The translations under genes were made by a program, and so were the position numbers. Shown one piece after another: positions 49,121 to 61,800 of a stretch of DNA of 64,000 nucleotides; positions within the stretch are counted from its first letter, which is position 1; each line of letters opens with the position of its first letter. The stretch comes from Linanthus parryae (Eukaryota > Streptophyta > Magnoliopsida > Ericales > Polemoniaceae): positions 142,439,368 to 142,503,367 of the forward strand of contig JALGPY010000001.1 of assembly GCA_023055425.1 (NCBI GenBank), in the 5' to 3' direction. The notes beneath the pieces were generated by a model that saw nothing but the letters and a program-made list of their open reading frames with translations, was not told the origin of the DNA and did no database searches.

Positions 49121-49569
49121 CAAGATGGACAAATTGCTATACCAGGAGAAATAACTTCATTCTGTGACAGTTCGAGATGCGTACTTAGAACTATCGTTCT
49201 AAGTTAACATCAATTTATGTCCGTGAAGGTATAAAGGTTGTTGTCTCATATACTAACCTTAGAACCCTAGGTTTCATGGACTACACTTACAACAATTTTT
49301 CTCATTCTCTATGCACAATTTGACCTTAACTTTGAAAAATGTATCCATTCTTGTGTCACATCATTACTCATGACATGTGAATCGCGTTCCATTCTTGGTA
49401 AACAAGTTCAAGACACAACTAAGTACCATGTGGAGGTAATGCCTAATTAGCTAAAGCCTGTCATCCTCATGTGATGAAATCAGTTACATAAGTACAAGAA
49501 GCATGACTCCCGTCCCATCACTGTCGCTATAAAGTTTGCTTAGAAATTAAACTGGATAGAGTTATGAAA

Positions 49570-50660
49570 TTAAGATATTGACCACCACTGATATGAAGTT
49601 TGTTTATAAACTAAACTCCACTAGGATTAGTTATGTATTATTAAGAAATTGGAAGATACTAAATTTTTGTTCTACAAATGCAATTATATGGAGTTACAAT
49701 GAGTCCATCACGGAATGTGAGCAGTCTTCTACATTTAACAATATGAATTGCGAAATTTGAAATCTCTCTTTTGCTCCATGTTCATCTCTCGGAAGAGCAA
49801 GTAAAGATGTACATACAAGCATTTATAGTATCTGCATGTCTTCCCCTACTTTCCAGACTTGCCGAAACTGTCTCGTAATGTGACAGTCTACCCCTACTTT
49901 CCAGACTTGCCGAAACTATCCCGTAATGTGACAGTCTACCCCTACTTTCCAGACTTGCCGAAACTGTCTCGTAATGTGACAGTCTTCCCCTACTTTCCAG
50001 ACTTGCCGAAACTATCTCGTAATGTAACAGTCTACTAGACTCGACTGGGATTAGTTATGTATTATTAAGATATTGGAAGATACTAATTTTTTGTTCTACA
50101 AATGCAATTATATGGAGTTACAATGAGGTAGAGCCATAGAGCCATGCAATTACACTAATTCCATCACGGAATGTGAGCAGTCTTCTACATTTACAAATAG
50201 ATGAATTACGAAATTTGAAATCTATCTTTTTCTCCATGTTCTTCTCTCGGGAGAGCAAGTAAAGATGTACATACAAGCTTTTCTAGTATCTGCATGTCTT
50301 CCCCTACTTTCTAGACTTGCCGAAACTATCTCGTAATGTGACAGTCCGATTGAAAGCCAGCTTTTCAGCAGTGGAATCCTTATCCAGAACAAAGTAACCT
50401 GGATCACAAAATATAAAGAGAGCATCAGCAAATTCTACTTCACAAATGAGAAGCACAAAGTTTTTATAATATCAAAAAAGTAAATGTAACAGATGTAATT
50501 TATTAACAGTTAATAGTGAACTCAACCAAAGCTTCTCCTTCGCCATTTCTTCTTTACACAACTGAACAGGAGTCAACCCCTTGCTTAATGGTGAGCAAAG
50601 TTAGAGCAGGAAGACAGGAAAGAATACCCGCCGCTTAGAAGGTAATACCACATGCAGGGA
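49570..50660 (-). pseudogene. Inverted, rearranged copy of GlnRS intron 22 end, exon 23 and 3' flank
   Basis: On the minus strand, 50655-50400 matches GlnRS 19525-19742 (GTGGTATTACCTTCTAAG, CTTTCCTGTCTTCCTGCTC, TTTGTGATCCAG). Then 50395-50290 matches exon 23 ([29 protein letters not shown]) and the 3' untranslated region follows. The block from the exon end through about 320 bp of 3' flank is then duplicated (49570-50036), with the exon piece amplified. The reading frame stops after GKSRK. It lacks the other 22 exons and cannot make a synthetase. Confidence 0.9.
49843..50036. repeat. 48-bp tandem repeat made from GlnRS exon 23
   Basis: Four units of about 48 bp, each containing CAGACTTGCCGAAACTNTC, then TCGTAATGTGACAGTCT, then the linker CCCCTACTTTC. 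Each is the complement of the exon-23 stretch coding [10 protein letters not shown] plus following bases. Units differ at one to three positions. A single-copy version of the same stretch lies at 50297-50346. Confidence 0.92.
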
Positions 50661-51223
50661 CAAAAGAATAATCAAGGCTCACTCTTGACTTGATTCTAAG
50701 TCCCTGCATGCTACGAACTCTATCAAAAGACCAATCCATTACTATTAAATCACCTGTCAAATTACCCAACTTTTCAGTTGCTTCATGTTCAAAACCTTCA
50801 AGAGACATATTTGGTACTTGAAACCACAAGTTCGGAGTTGAAAAATCAATTTCAGCAAAAGCTTGGTTGTTTTTCCTTTCCTTAAAAACAAGGGTTAGGC
50901 CAGGCAGCGAAATCACATACTCTTTGAGAAAAAACTGCTTATCTTTAACTTTTTTAAAATGGAAGATGTAAAAAGAACCCTTTTTCTCAATCCACACAAA
51001 CCCAAAAGTTTCCCAAGCCTTACTGATTGCCTTTTGCATGACAAAAGGGGATAAGGTGGAACTTCCCAAAAATTTTGCAACAAGAGAATCCTTTAGGAGT
51101 TCTCAAAATGCAAATACTCTCGTAGGATTGAGTGGTAGAACCGATCCTCTCTCGTCAAGCATTTCTTCCATAGAATCGTTTGAAGAGGAACTGTGAGAAT
51201 CAAACTGATAGGGATTAGACATG
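50635..51223 (-). pseudogene. LINE ORF1 5' fragment (DUF4283-like gag domain)
   Basis: An ATG at 51223 starts MSNPYQFDSHSSSSNDSMEE; a stop follows 39 codons later. The same frame resumes as LLKDSLVAKFLGSS and runs to ACGITF at 50635. Motifs match the N-terminal domain of plant L1 ORF1 proteins: KAWETFGFVWIEKKGSFYIFHF, WFQVPNMSLEG, and MDWSFDRVRSMQGLRIKSRVSL near the end. It ends just where the GlnRS-derived sequence begins. In LINEs ORF1 binds RNA and accompanies the reverse transcriptase. Confidence 0.7.
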
Positions 51224-52879
51224 GAGAAGAAAGAGTGAAACTATTGAAAAAACACAGAGAAGGTGAGATAGAGTCCTAATAGAGGTAAAATGTGACTAGA
51301 TGATGGGGTAGAGGAGAGGTCGTAGCCTTATAGGGGGATTGGGGAACCTGCAAGAAATCATAAGAGATTGCATCAGTAAATAAACAATTAAGATGAGTGA
51401 ACTTGAAAAAATTAAGCCAATGCAAGAAGAGGTAATGATGAATAAGGCTAGAGAGAGTGCGGGAATGGAAAATGTGTGAGTCTGAAAACAATCAAATGAT
51501 GACTAAACATGAATTATGGAGAGATTGATGGATTAAACAAGTAAGCAGTAGGAAATTCTAATGAAGCCACTGATCAGCCATTAATTGGCTAAGTGAGGTT
51601 GCAGTGATGAAGGATTTGGGATTGAATGGTAATAACCCAAAGAAGGCGGCTCTGAGATCATTAAGAGATGCTCCTCTTGAGAGAGAGAGGAAATTTTTTA
51701 GAGAGAGAGTTTAACGAGAAATTGTGTTGAGTGTTGACCATCATGCATACATGTCACATAGATACTTCCCTCAATAAATATTTTAGCGTACTAGAGAGGT
51801 GCTTGCGGGGTCAGACTATTACTTCAGTTGTGAAAGGGAATAGCACGGATGATGCCCAATTCCCGGGCAAATAGTGCAGATCCAAAGGAGTTACATAAAT
51901 AGGTATTCTGGGCCACTGATGGCGTTGTTCAAAGAATCAAAATAGAAATTAGGTGAAAGGTAACATGGCTCTTTTTAAGGAAAAACTTCGAATTCTATTA
52001 AACTGGACTAGTCAGACTTGAGTTATCAGAACTAATTACATACATGCCGAAGCCGAGGAGAAATTTTGGTTTGCTCTAGAACAAATGATGTGAATTTGCC
52101 CTAATCATATATCACATGACACGTCACGAAGAAAGAGAATAAGTGGCATAGCGAATGATGCGGGTTTGCTCTAACCAAGCTGAGTTCCGAGATCAACGAA
52201 TCAACCAACAAGGGATGAGAATAAATGGAGCAACCCCATCTGGTGGTGGCGTTTTGTGTGCAAGAATGAGCCCAAGAGGCCATTCAGCAGGTCTACGACG
52301 GCTTTGGCTGTGAAACCCTCGGACATGCCACAAACCCAAGGTGGTAGGGCCGAAGTGGCTCTCGATGTAGAGGTGCGTGTTTGACTACTGCTGGAGCCGT
52401 TACTGTGGGGAGTTGGGCTTCCCAGCTCGCTTGGAATTGCGTGAGCAAAATCAGTGTCCTGAGATGATTTGATTAACCATACGATACAAGTACCCGTTTA
52501 TCTTTGCACATTGTTGTAGAGTTAACTCAACTCTACAAGTCTATGAAAAGATAAGTTTCAGTATATCTTACTAGTCAAACAATCACCTCAAAGTGGTTGC
52601 AAATACCAGCAGGACACTCATTTAGGAAGGAGGGAGAACTCCATAACTCATAAGCATGAAATGAAGTAGAGATAAAAAATCACACCAAAACTAAAACAAA
52701 GAACCTACATTTTACTTGGTGCCTTCAAACTTTTATGGGCAAAGCTGGTCAGACTCAGAAACAACATAAAAACCAAAAGCCATGTCAAAACCATGTTCAC
52801 ACATACATACACAAGTCACACACTTTCTTTGTACAAAACGGCAACCCCCGAGTGCATCCAGATCGACTCTCTTACGTTT
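51224..52879. other. No gene recognised
   Basis: Positions 51230-51720 are GA-rich on the + strand with several AGAGAGAG tracts and may be the 5' untranslated region of the LINE fragment. The remainder, up to the stop codon of the BABAM1 homologue, contains that gene's 3' untranslated region. No domain or RNA gene seen. Confidence 0.4.
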
Positions 52880-55800
52880 TCACTGGCTTGTCACAACAAC
52901 ACTACTGTCGTCACTTTGTGCAAGGTCAATCGTTGGCGACTTCTTGGTAAGAGACTTGGGAAGGTCAACATTATCTTGTAAGCAGCGCTGCTGTGGATGC
53001 GAGAGAAGTATGCACATGTGACGTAACAGAACTCGCGACAGCCCTTGGCCACTCTCGTAGATGTAACCCTCGTACTCCGTGACGTGTTCGAGAGCTTCGA
53101 CAAGTGCGTCGTAAACTTTTTGGGGACAGTTTTCAGGTCCAGGCTTGTCGTGAAGGTAGACCACGTCCAGGGTGAAGATTTTCTGGTTTACTGGCCATTG
53201 ATGCTGTGGCTGAACAGATGATCTACAGTAGATAAGGACCTGAAATGTGACAATACAAGGGAAAACTAATCAGATACCATAAGAAAATTTATGTTTTCGG
53301 AATAGAGAGCTAAGCCAAAAGGGCCAAGTTTACAAAGAATAGCCAAAATGCATTTGAGATCTCAATTACCCCAAAAGCGCTCCAGAAGTCTTCATCTTGC
53401 TAGATCACCACGAATGCATTCATGTAGATATTGTCTATAGCGAGCTTTTTACATATATGACCCCAGTTTGTATGATATGATTTTTCCTTTTACTTGACTA
53501 ATGTACAGGTTTGCTCAAAAATAAGCCAAGCGAAGTAGTAAACATGTATGGAATGATTCGAAAACACAAGCATTTAAGTTAGCACTTATAATTTAAGACA
53601 TCAATGCAGGCTTAATTAGCTGACAAACAAAGGAAGATAGTATCTAAACATGGATACCAAACACACTCGCCGTGCTTGATAAAGGTTTTAGATGAACCAC
53701 AACACTGCGATGAAACTTGGAAGCTTAGTGACTGCCAACAATCTCATGGCATCCTGAAGAGGAAAAACTTCAAAACCATGATTTGAAGAACTTAAGCCAA
53801 TCAGAAAACATAGAGCATAATATACAGTAATGTGGTAAGCTCAACCCAACATTAGAGCCCCATAAAATAAAAACCAGGAACAATCTCAAAAATGTTAAAG
53901 AACAGCAGCAACTTTTTCTGGGCCTGTGATACCCAGAGTTAATCCAGAATTTCACTTCTCTAAGAACATGTTTACTGGTTATTCTCTTTCCATAATACAG
54001 TCACTCATTTCAGTGCAAAACAGAAATTGGGGCATTCTACAATGACTGATATCAGAATCAGCAGATACACAACAAGCTCTAAGACAACGAATCAGGAACC
54101 TAGAGATACACCAAGAAAATGAGAAAATATTTCACTGGATGGAACACTGTACATTGTTTTCGACAGGGCCGGCACAGTCTTTTATGAAGGCCTAAAACAA
54201 AAAATCAGAGGAGGCTTATACTATAAAAACATACATTAACAAAACCAAAGTTAGGCAGAGACAAATTTGATCAACACTTTTGTCATGATAATCTATGAAA
54301 CAAAAACTTGAAATAAGAACCATTTCCCAACATCTTTAGAACAAACGAAAAACATGAAATAAGAACCATCAATGCTCGTTGTATGCATTCTCCAGTATCT
54401 CTCTCACCCAACCCGATATCGCTGTTAACAATCTCCCGCAATTTATGCACCGACCAACTACCTCTCATTAGAATGCATTCAAGCGTTTGCTTCGATTCTA
54501 CAGGGTTTCTCTGACTTGGGTGTTCTCATTGCGCGTGGTCCGTGCTCGCATTCTCCGATGCTGACTGGGCTCACAACAAGGACAACTACACGTCTACCTT
54601 AAGCTATATGGTTTATTTGGGAGGCTCCCCCTTTTCCTGGAGTTCCAGGAAGCAACGCACGGGTTGCTTGCTCATCGACAGAGGCTGAGTTACGATGACT
54701 TTGTTCACTTATATCTGAGTTGTCTATTGTGATAATATTGGTACTACCTACTTATGCTCAAATACGGTGTTCGACTCTCGTAGTTGCGCTGGATTTCCAC
54801 TTCATTCATGAGATCGCTCCAAGTCTCCTCGACTGATCAACTGTCCCCCCAAGGCGCTAACGCGCACTGAGTGTGAGCAAGGTCCATCGGGTCTGGGGCG
54901 GCGCGTTGACAGGCTTAGTTCATCACCTAGTGTTTGCCCCCAACTACGTTTTGTAGAGCAGATGGGAAACTATTCTGGTATAGCTTGAATGAAATCCATC
55001 TTTAGAAAATAACTATTAGTTGAAGCAACTGACTACACTATTCGGGTTCAAGGTTAGGATCATGGTTTTCTAGGCTGATGGAGAAACTCTCGTCATGAAT
55101 CTCCAAAGTCAAAACTTTATTAGGAAACGTGAGGTTTGGTTTTTGATTGGCGGCTATCAACACCCTTAGAGGAAAGAATTGAATGCTTTTCTAGTAGGTA
55201 GATCAGATATTAATATAACAACATTATTCATTAAATATACTACAAATTTTTGGTCAGAAGTTGCATTTTCTTAGGTTCATAGTACCCCTCATTTTCTCTT
55301 ACCACGGCTCAACTCTCACTAACAACAAGATCAGACAGAAACATTAAAACTTGTCTTCTTTGCGGGGTCAGAACTATGAACAAAAAGCAGGGCTACAAGT
55401 CTACACTACCAGGAGAATTACTAGACGGCCCCCAGGTCCAGATACAATTAACACATTCTTTTCAGGCCTGAAAATAACCACCCCAAAACAGATGAAATTA
55501 GCGAAAAGAAGAAGACATTAACAAATTAAAGTAACAAGAAACTAAGGTGGTTTGAAGATGATGAGTTGTTCTTGTTATTGTTCATGTCCATATGAAAATG
55601 TTTATTGTTCTCCATCCAAACATTAAGCACCTTCCTCTTGATCCCAATCTCTTGACTGAATTGCTGAACAACAGATTTGCCCATCATCTGCAGCTTCCAA
55701 CTAGCTTTGTGTGCAAAGGCAAGCATCTTTCCCTTCTGTTCTTTGGTGAACTTAGTCCTTGACCTCTTCTTCCTCATCATCCCTACCTCAGTAGAGGGCA

Positions 55801-58800
55801 CTATCATCTGCATATTTGTCGGGTACCCTACAATCTCCTCCGGGTCTTCCATCTCATAATCTGCTTCAATCTGTTTTCTATAGAAGTTCCTGTGACAATT
55901 GCAAGCAGCACAAATGAGGGCTTCTAGGATACCTTCTTCTCCTCCAGCCATGATCTCAACCCATCCAGTGTTCTTGTTTATTGAGGGCATCGATAAACGG
56001 GAATGCAAGAGATGGGTCTCATGGCTGGTGTAGAAGAAGGTACCGTAGAAGCCCTCAATTGTGCTGCTTGCACTTGTCACAGGGACTTCCATAGGAAACA
56101 GATTGAAGCAGATGATGATATGGAAGACGCTAAGGAGATTTTAGGGTACCCGGAAATATGCAGATAATGGTGCCCTCTACTAGGGAAGGGATGATGAGGA
56201 GGAAGAGGTCAAGGACTAAGTTCACCAAAGAACAGAAGGAAAAGATGCTTGCATTTGCACTCAAAGCTAGTTGGAAGCTGCATATGATGGGCGAATCTAT
56301 TGTTCAGCGATTCTGTCAAGAGATTGGGATCAAGAGGAAGGTGCTTAAAGTTTGGATGCAGAACAATAAAGATGTTCATATGGGCATGAACAAAAACAAG
56401 AACAACTCATCATCTTCAAACCAACTTTAGTTTCTTGTTTCTTTAATTTGTTAAATGTCTTCTTATTTTTGCTAATTTCATCTGTTTTGGGGTGGTTTTC
56501 CTCGTGCCTAAAAAGAATGTGTAGACTGTATCTAGACCTGGGCCATCGAGTAATTCTCTCTAGGTGTAGTGTAGACTTAGAGCCTTGCTTTTGGTTCATC
56601 GTTCTGATCCGCAAAGAATACGAGTTGTAGTGTCTATATCTTGTCGTTAGTTGAGAGTTGAGCCGTGGTAAAAGAGAATGAGGGGTACTACGAACCTAAG
56701 AAACTGCAAAATGCAACTTTCGACTAAAATTGTGTAGTATATTTAATGAATGCTGTTAAATTTATATCTGATCTACGAGAAAAGCATTCAATTCTTTCTT
56801 CTCGGGTGTTGATAACCGACAATCAAAACTAACCCTCGCGTTTCCTAATAAAGTCTTTGACATCGAATATTCATGACTAGAGTTTCTCCATCAGCCTAGA
56901 AAGCCATGATTCCAACCTTGAACCCGAATAGTGAATTCAGTTTGTTCAACTAGTAGTAATTTCCTAAAGATGGATTTCGTTCAAGCTGTACCGATATAGT
57001 TTCCCATTTGCATCTACACTACGAAAAACTAGTTGGGGGCAAACTCTAGGTGATGAACTAAGCCCGTCATTGTGCCATGCAGGGGTCAGACCTGGCGGAC
57101 CCTGCTCACACTCAATGTGCGATAGCGCCTTGGTGAGACAGTTTGATCAGTCGAGGAGACAAGGAAGACTCGGAGCGATCTCATGAATGAAGTGGAAATC
57201 CAGCACAACTACGAGACTACGAGAGTCTAACACTGGATTTGAGCATAAGAAGGTGGTACCAATGTTATCACAATAGACAACGAGTACATAAGGAAGTGAG
57301 ACCCCAAGCTCAGATAAAAGTGAACAAAGCCATCGTAACTCAGTGAACAAAGCCATTGGTTAAGTAATTATCTGTGTCTCCGTCTAAGATTACTAGGTCA
57401 AATTTATTACTAATGTAAATGGTATGAAATTACAATAGTACCCTCAATGTTATAGCACCTATGGGCCCTTGCAAGCTGGGGCCTAATGCCCAACCACCAG
57501 CTAATTTACTGGTGGGCCAGTACTGGTTTTCAAGGATAAAATTAAAATCTTTCTGAAAATAATGTTTTCCTTCTTTTTCTCATCTTATCCAGGGAGGAGG
57601 GCAAAAGTTTTTTACATGAACAAGTCAATAGCCGGTACCATGGCATCTAGCTTAGAGCTGCACGTCTGTTCGGTTTAACCGATGGTTTCGGTTTAACCGA
57701 ACCGTTTAAGCCGAACGGTTAGAAACCGAGAAACGAACCGGGTGTAGTGGGCCGAAGCCGGACCCGTATTACTACGGTCACGGTTCGGTTGCATGATTTT
57801 GGTAACCGGAACTGGGGCCGGAACCGGAACCGGTTTCTAACTGAACCGGAACCGTCGCTTCCAACCAAAATTTCAAAAAAAATGGCCGCTATGTCATGTC
57901 GCATCATGGCTCAGGCGGGTCAGAGACCGTTTCATGCGGCCCGTTGGAGGGTTTTTTTCCGATTTTTTTTGGGATTTCACTAATTACACTCACCCCCCCC
58001 CTCCTTTACTCTTCTATAAATACCCTACACATTCCATACATTTTTCCTCACTCAAACACTTCCAATACTCTCCATTTTTCTCGCACTTCATACTCTCAAA
58101 TTCTCTCAATCTTTCAACATTGTGAATTGCGGATTTCTCTCGTTCATCATCAATTGTGAAGCAAAACATCCAACTACTTCATCAATTCCTACACATTCCT
58201 CCTCCAAGAATTATTCTTGGAGTTTGTAAGTTTTATTTTTAGTTGTGCATTTTACTTCTATTACTTCTTGTTATTTGTTACTTGTTTGCTAAACTTTATT
58301 TTAATTTTTTATCTAATCTTTCTAAGAAAAAATGACTTCCTCTCCTAATAATATAGAAATTGATCTTAGTGGCGTCGAACAAGTAATTGGTGTAGGTGCC
58401 GGTCATGATTTCGGTGTAGAAGAAAATGATCCGACACTAGGTGCGAATAAAAGAACTCGTAAAGGTACTAAAAAAAAGGGGTAATAGACAATGTAAATGT
58501 TAGTTAGAAAAAATGCAAATGATAGATAGTTGAGTGGGTGCCAACCTAGTTGGGATCTACTTACACTATAGTGATGCAATTTTTTCTAACATTTTATATT
58601 TTAATAAATAATACAAGTTTGTTTCCTTTTTTTGATTATTTGTCTAAGTTTATGATTTTACAAGTATTAAATCACATAAACAAGCCAAAAGATATTAAAA
58701 AGACAAGGAAAAGGAAAAAAAAAAAAAAAAAAAACCCCAGAACGGGTTCGGAACCGGAACCGAACCGAATAACTCAACCGGTTTCGGTCTACGGTTCCGG

Positions 58801-61800
58801 TCCGGTTCGGGATATCGGTACTTCATTGGTTCGGTTAACCGGAACCGATCGAATCCCTTCAAGCGGTGACCCAAAACCGTGAACCGACCGGTTCTGGCTT
58901 AACCGGTTTGGTTCTGGTTCGGTTGAACCGAATATGAAGCTCTAATCTAGCTTGACCTTAAATGATCTGTATATAGAAAGCATGATTCAGTCATGCAATA
59001 CAGTATAGCAATTCTAGCAAGGCAATATTACATGATCTGGAGGTGAGTTGAATTAGTTACAGCTTATTGAGAATGCGGCTGAAAAGGAAAAAATAAAATA
59101 AAAACTAAAGCAAGAAGACATCATATGTCCTGAAAATTGGCAAGATGGAAAATATCTTACAAATTGATATAAGTTGCAACAGCTTAAGCCATCTGTAAAA
59201 GCATGCATTTAACTGGAAAGTAAAATCACAAGAAAGTGAAACTATTACGTACTTTACAGCCGATTTCAGTTGGCTATCTATGAATACTCGGTACGAGAAT
59301 AGGAAGAGGACTAGAAAATAGAAATGCAAAATAGAAAAAGACAGTTTTCGCAGGTACAAGAGAGTTCTGTTATTTCAGTCCATGTTGATTCTATTCTTGA
59401 ACTTGGCCTTTTCGAGTTCTATTTGTAGCATATGAAAATACTGCAGACTTATATTGCATCCAGCAACTAATGGAATAGAGTTTATAAGCAAAAGGTAACT
59501 TTCTGATGCATAAATGGAAAACCAATTATATTATAAGTAGGAAAAGACCAAAGCATTGCTCACCACTCTGAGGATCCGATTTTGTGCCCGTGATTTCTTT
59601 GCTTCATGAGCTGCAATGCGGAACAGCTGAGTGAGATCTGCTTGCCCAGAAGATGGCTCAACTGTTAGTCCTCGGAACGCATTTGAAGCAGACTCCACGT
59701 CACTGCTAAACTCTTTCCGTACCTTCATAATATCATAAGAAAAAATAAGCGTAAATGCATAATCGTAAACACCTTCATAAAAGGATGAAAATATTCTGAA
59801 AGCATAGTTAGTAACTTATCTAATGCAGAAAACTGAAATTTGACTTCAAAAGCGAACGCAAAAAAAACTCATCCATAGCAGTTTAGTAAAACATAATAGA
59901 TAATGTGTGTTTCGATGATTGGCTTGTCAAAGCACATTCACTTAATGCACATTCCCGCACATTCCAGAGACATGATGGATTCAAGGATTTTTTGAAAAAT
60001 AAAGATTGTAATATAAACACAGGCGGTGCAAGTAGAAGATTGATCAACCCATTCCCTCAACTTCCAGAGATATGATGGATTCAACGACAATTTTTAATCA
60101 GTAAAGATTGTATTATAAACACAGACGGTGCAAGAAGAAGATCGATCAACCCATATGTCGATCATATTACAAAAGAGTATAAGCACAAAAGTAAGAAATC
60201 AGAAATACCCCTCACAACAAAAATGGAAAGTGCAGAGAATCCTAGACCTAAATTGGTGAATGTGCATATGTTAATCATCAAAAATAAGTTGACAGCGCTC
60301 CCTCCCGATTTGCCAGATGATTACAACCTGTCTCCCAACTTTGTAACTGTGTCTTTATATCTTCTGGTTGTACCTACTGGGTCCCAAACAGTTTCCCACA
60401 AACCCCTAGCAATGCAAGAAAAGTTTTGACACTGTTTTCTCATGACATTTACACATCAAACACTATCAAGTGATGGAACCAGATTCCAGGGACACTATTA
60501 TGCGTGCAACACATTTCCTCAAATCTGACACATTTGTATACCCCAAATAGTAGAGGAAATGTACCAAGGAGTGCCTTCATGAAGAAGAGAGAAGCAACTA
60601 TGAAGTACAAAACAGGACTTATAAGTATAGCAGACTACGAGACCTAGCTAGTAACCACAAATGATGCAAAGGTACAGTTCCAAAAATCTAGCATTGTGAA
60701 GGAAGTTGCAATTTCATTATTTTATAATTTGAAAGGGTAAAGTTCCTCAAATACATTGCAAAGGAAGCTACAATTTTATCATCATATATTTAAATTAATT
60801 CTTAAACTTCTTTCTCTTCCACTCTTATTTTATTTTCTTAATGGTGCAAAAACCCTCCCAGGCCAAACAGCAAGTTAGATGAGTACAAAAAATACAATCT
60901 ATGCACTAAAAATAATTATCTTGTTTATTCCAGGGAAATAAATCATGACGTCAGAAGAGTTACGTACAAATCTGAACAAGCCAGCATTTGAAAAACTTTC
61001 TTCAAGAACTGGAGTACGCTCAACTCAACCCGACAAGGGCTTAGTTTAGAAACAACAGTTTTATCGGTGCTTTTATTGTTAGATTTCTTAAGAGAAACTC
61101 CTACTAATCTTTGAACTTTTAGGCACACATGGCCAACACCAACTAGTCCAAAAGAAAGTAAAAAAGAGCATCAAGTTTAGCATGCACTTGCAACGGACAA
61201 CACCAAGTAGTTGCACCAGACACCGGTTCCTCGGTTTATGTAATCTTTTTCTTTGTCCAAGTTCATGTGGTCACAAATCCACTATTCTGACAAAAAACCA
61301 TTTTTAATCTTTGTTTCATTCGTTGGTGCTCCGTGTGCATCCTTCCATTGCTCAGTTTTGGTTGTTCACAAAACATAAAAACCCCAAAAAAAACAAGTCC
61401 GCAAACACACTAAAGGTTTTCCGAGTTTGACCTGGGTGGGCTATGTGGATCAATTTCGTCCAGCTATGACTTTCCACAGCCATTTGCTCACTTAGGTCTA
61501 AACTGAGCACGTGTTTTCTTATTATCCTCCCAGGTTTGTCTGCATCTGTGGTTTTGAAAATCGGATCCATACAGTTACGTGGCGCTGTTGCCGCGCAGTA
61601 TTGTAGGCATGGGATACCACAACCGCCAATACCTACAGTTTCAATCAAATTCACGCAAGACCGGTAGTCTGCCATTTTTGGTCGATTCTCTACCATTACG
61701 GTGTGTCTTCTTTACCATTAAGGCCAGTACTCTATCATTTCACTCTACAATTTAAAAAGATACACAAATTTGGTTGCTGATTCTTGTTACCATATGTCTG

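Larger units (their letters stand above)
54686..57343. repeat. Large imperfect palindrome with arms of about 1.3 kb
   Basis: Left arm about 54686-55970, right arm about 56000-57343. Aligned pieces include the Copia end (54700-54830 with 57150-57340), a middle stretch with TTCTAGGCTGATGGAGAAACTC (55068 with 56890), AATTGAATGCTTTTCTNGTAG (55177 with 56785) and the ZF-HD copy. Many small differences show that the event is not recent. The centre holds a short unpaired spacer around 55975-56000. Confidence 0.9.

Noticed and set aside
49843..50036. CRISPR-like array of regular repeats
   Set aside because: The units are directly adjacent, with no unique spacers, and derive from a plant synthetase exon.
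55961..56092. Upstream extension of the left-arm ZF-HD frame
   Set aside because: This part is the antisense of the right arm across the palindrome centre, so it is not a genuine N-terminus.
61352..61696. 114-codon minus-strand frame in BABAM1 intron 1
   Set aside because: No recognisable motif, and the exon 1 to exon 2 protein junction is complete without it.
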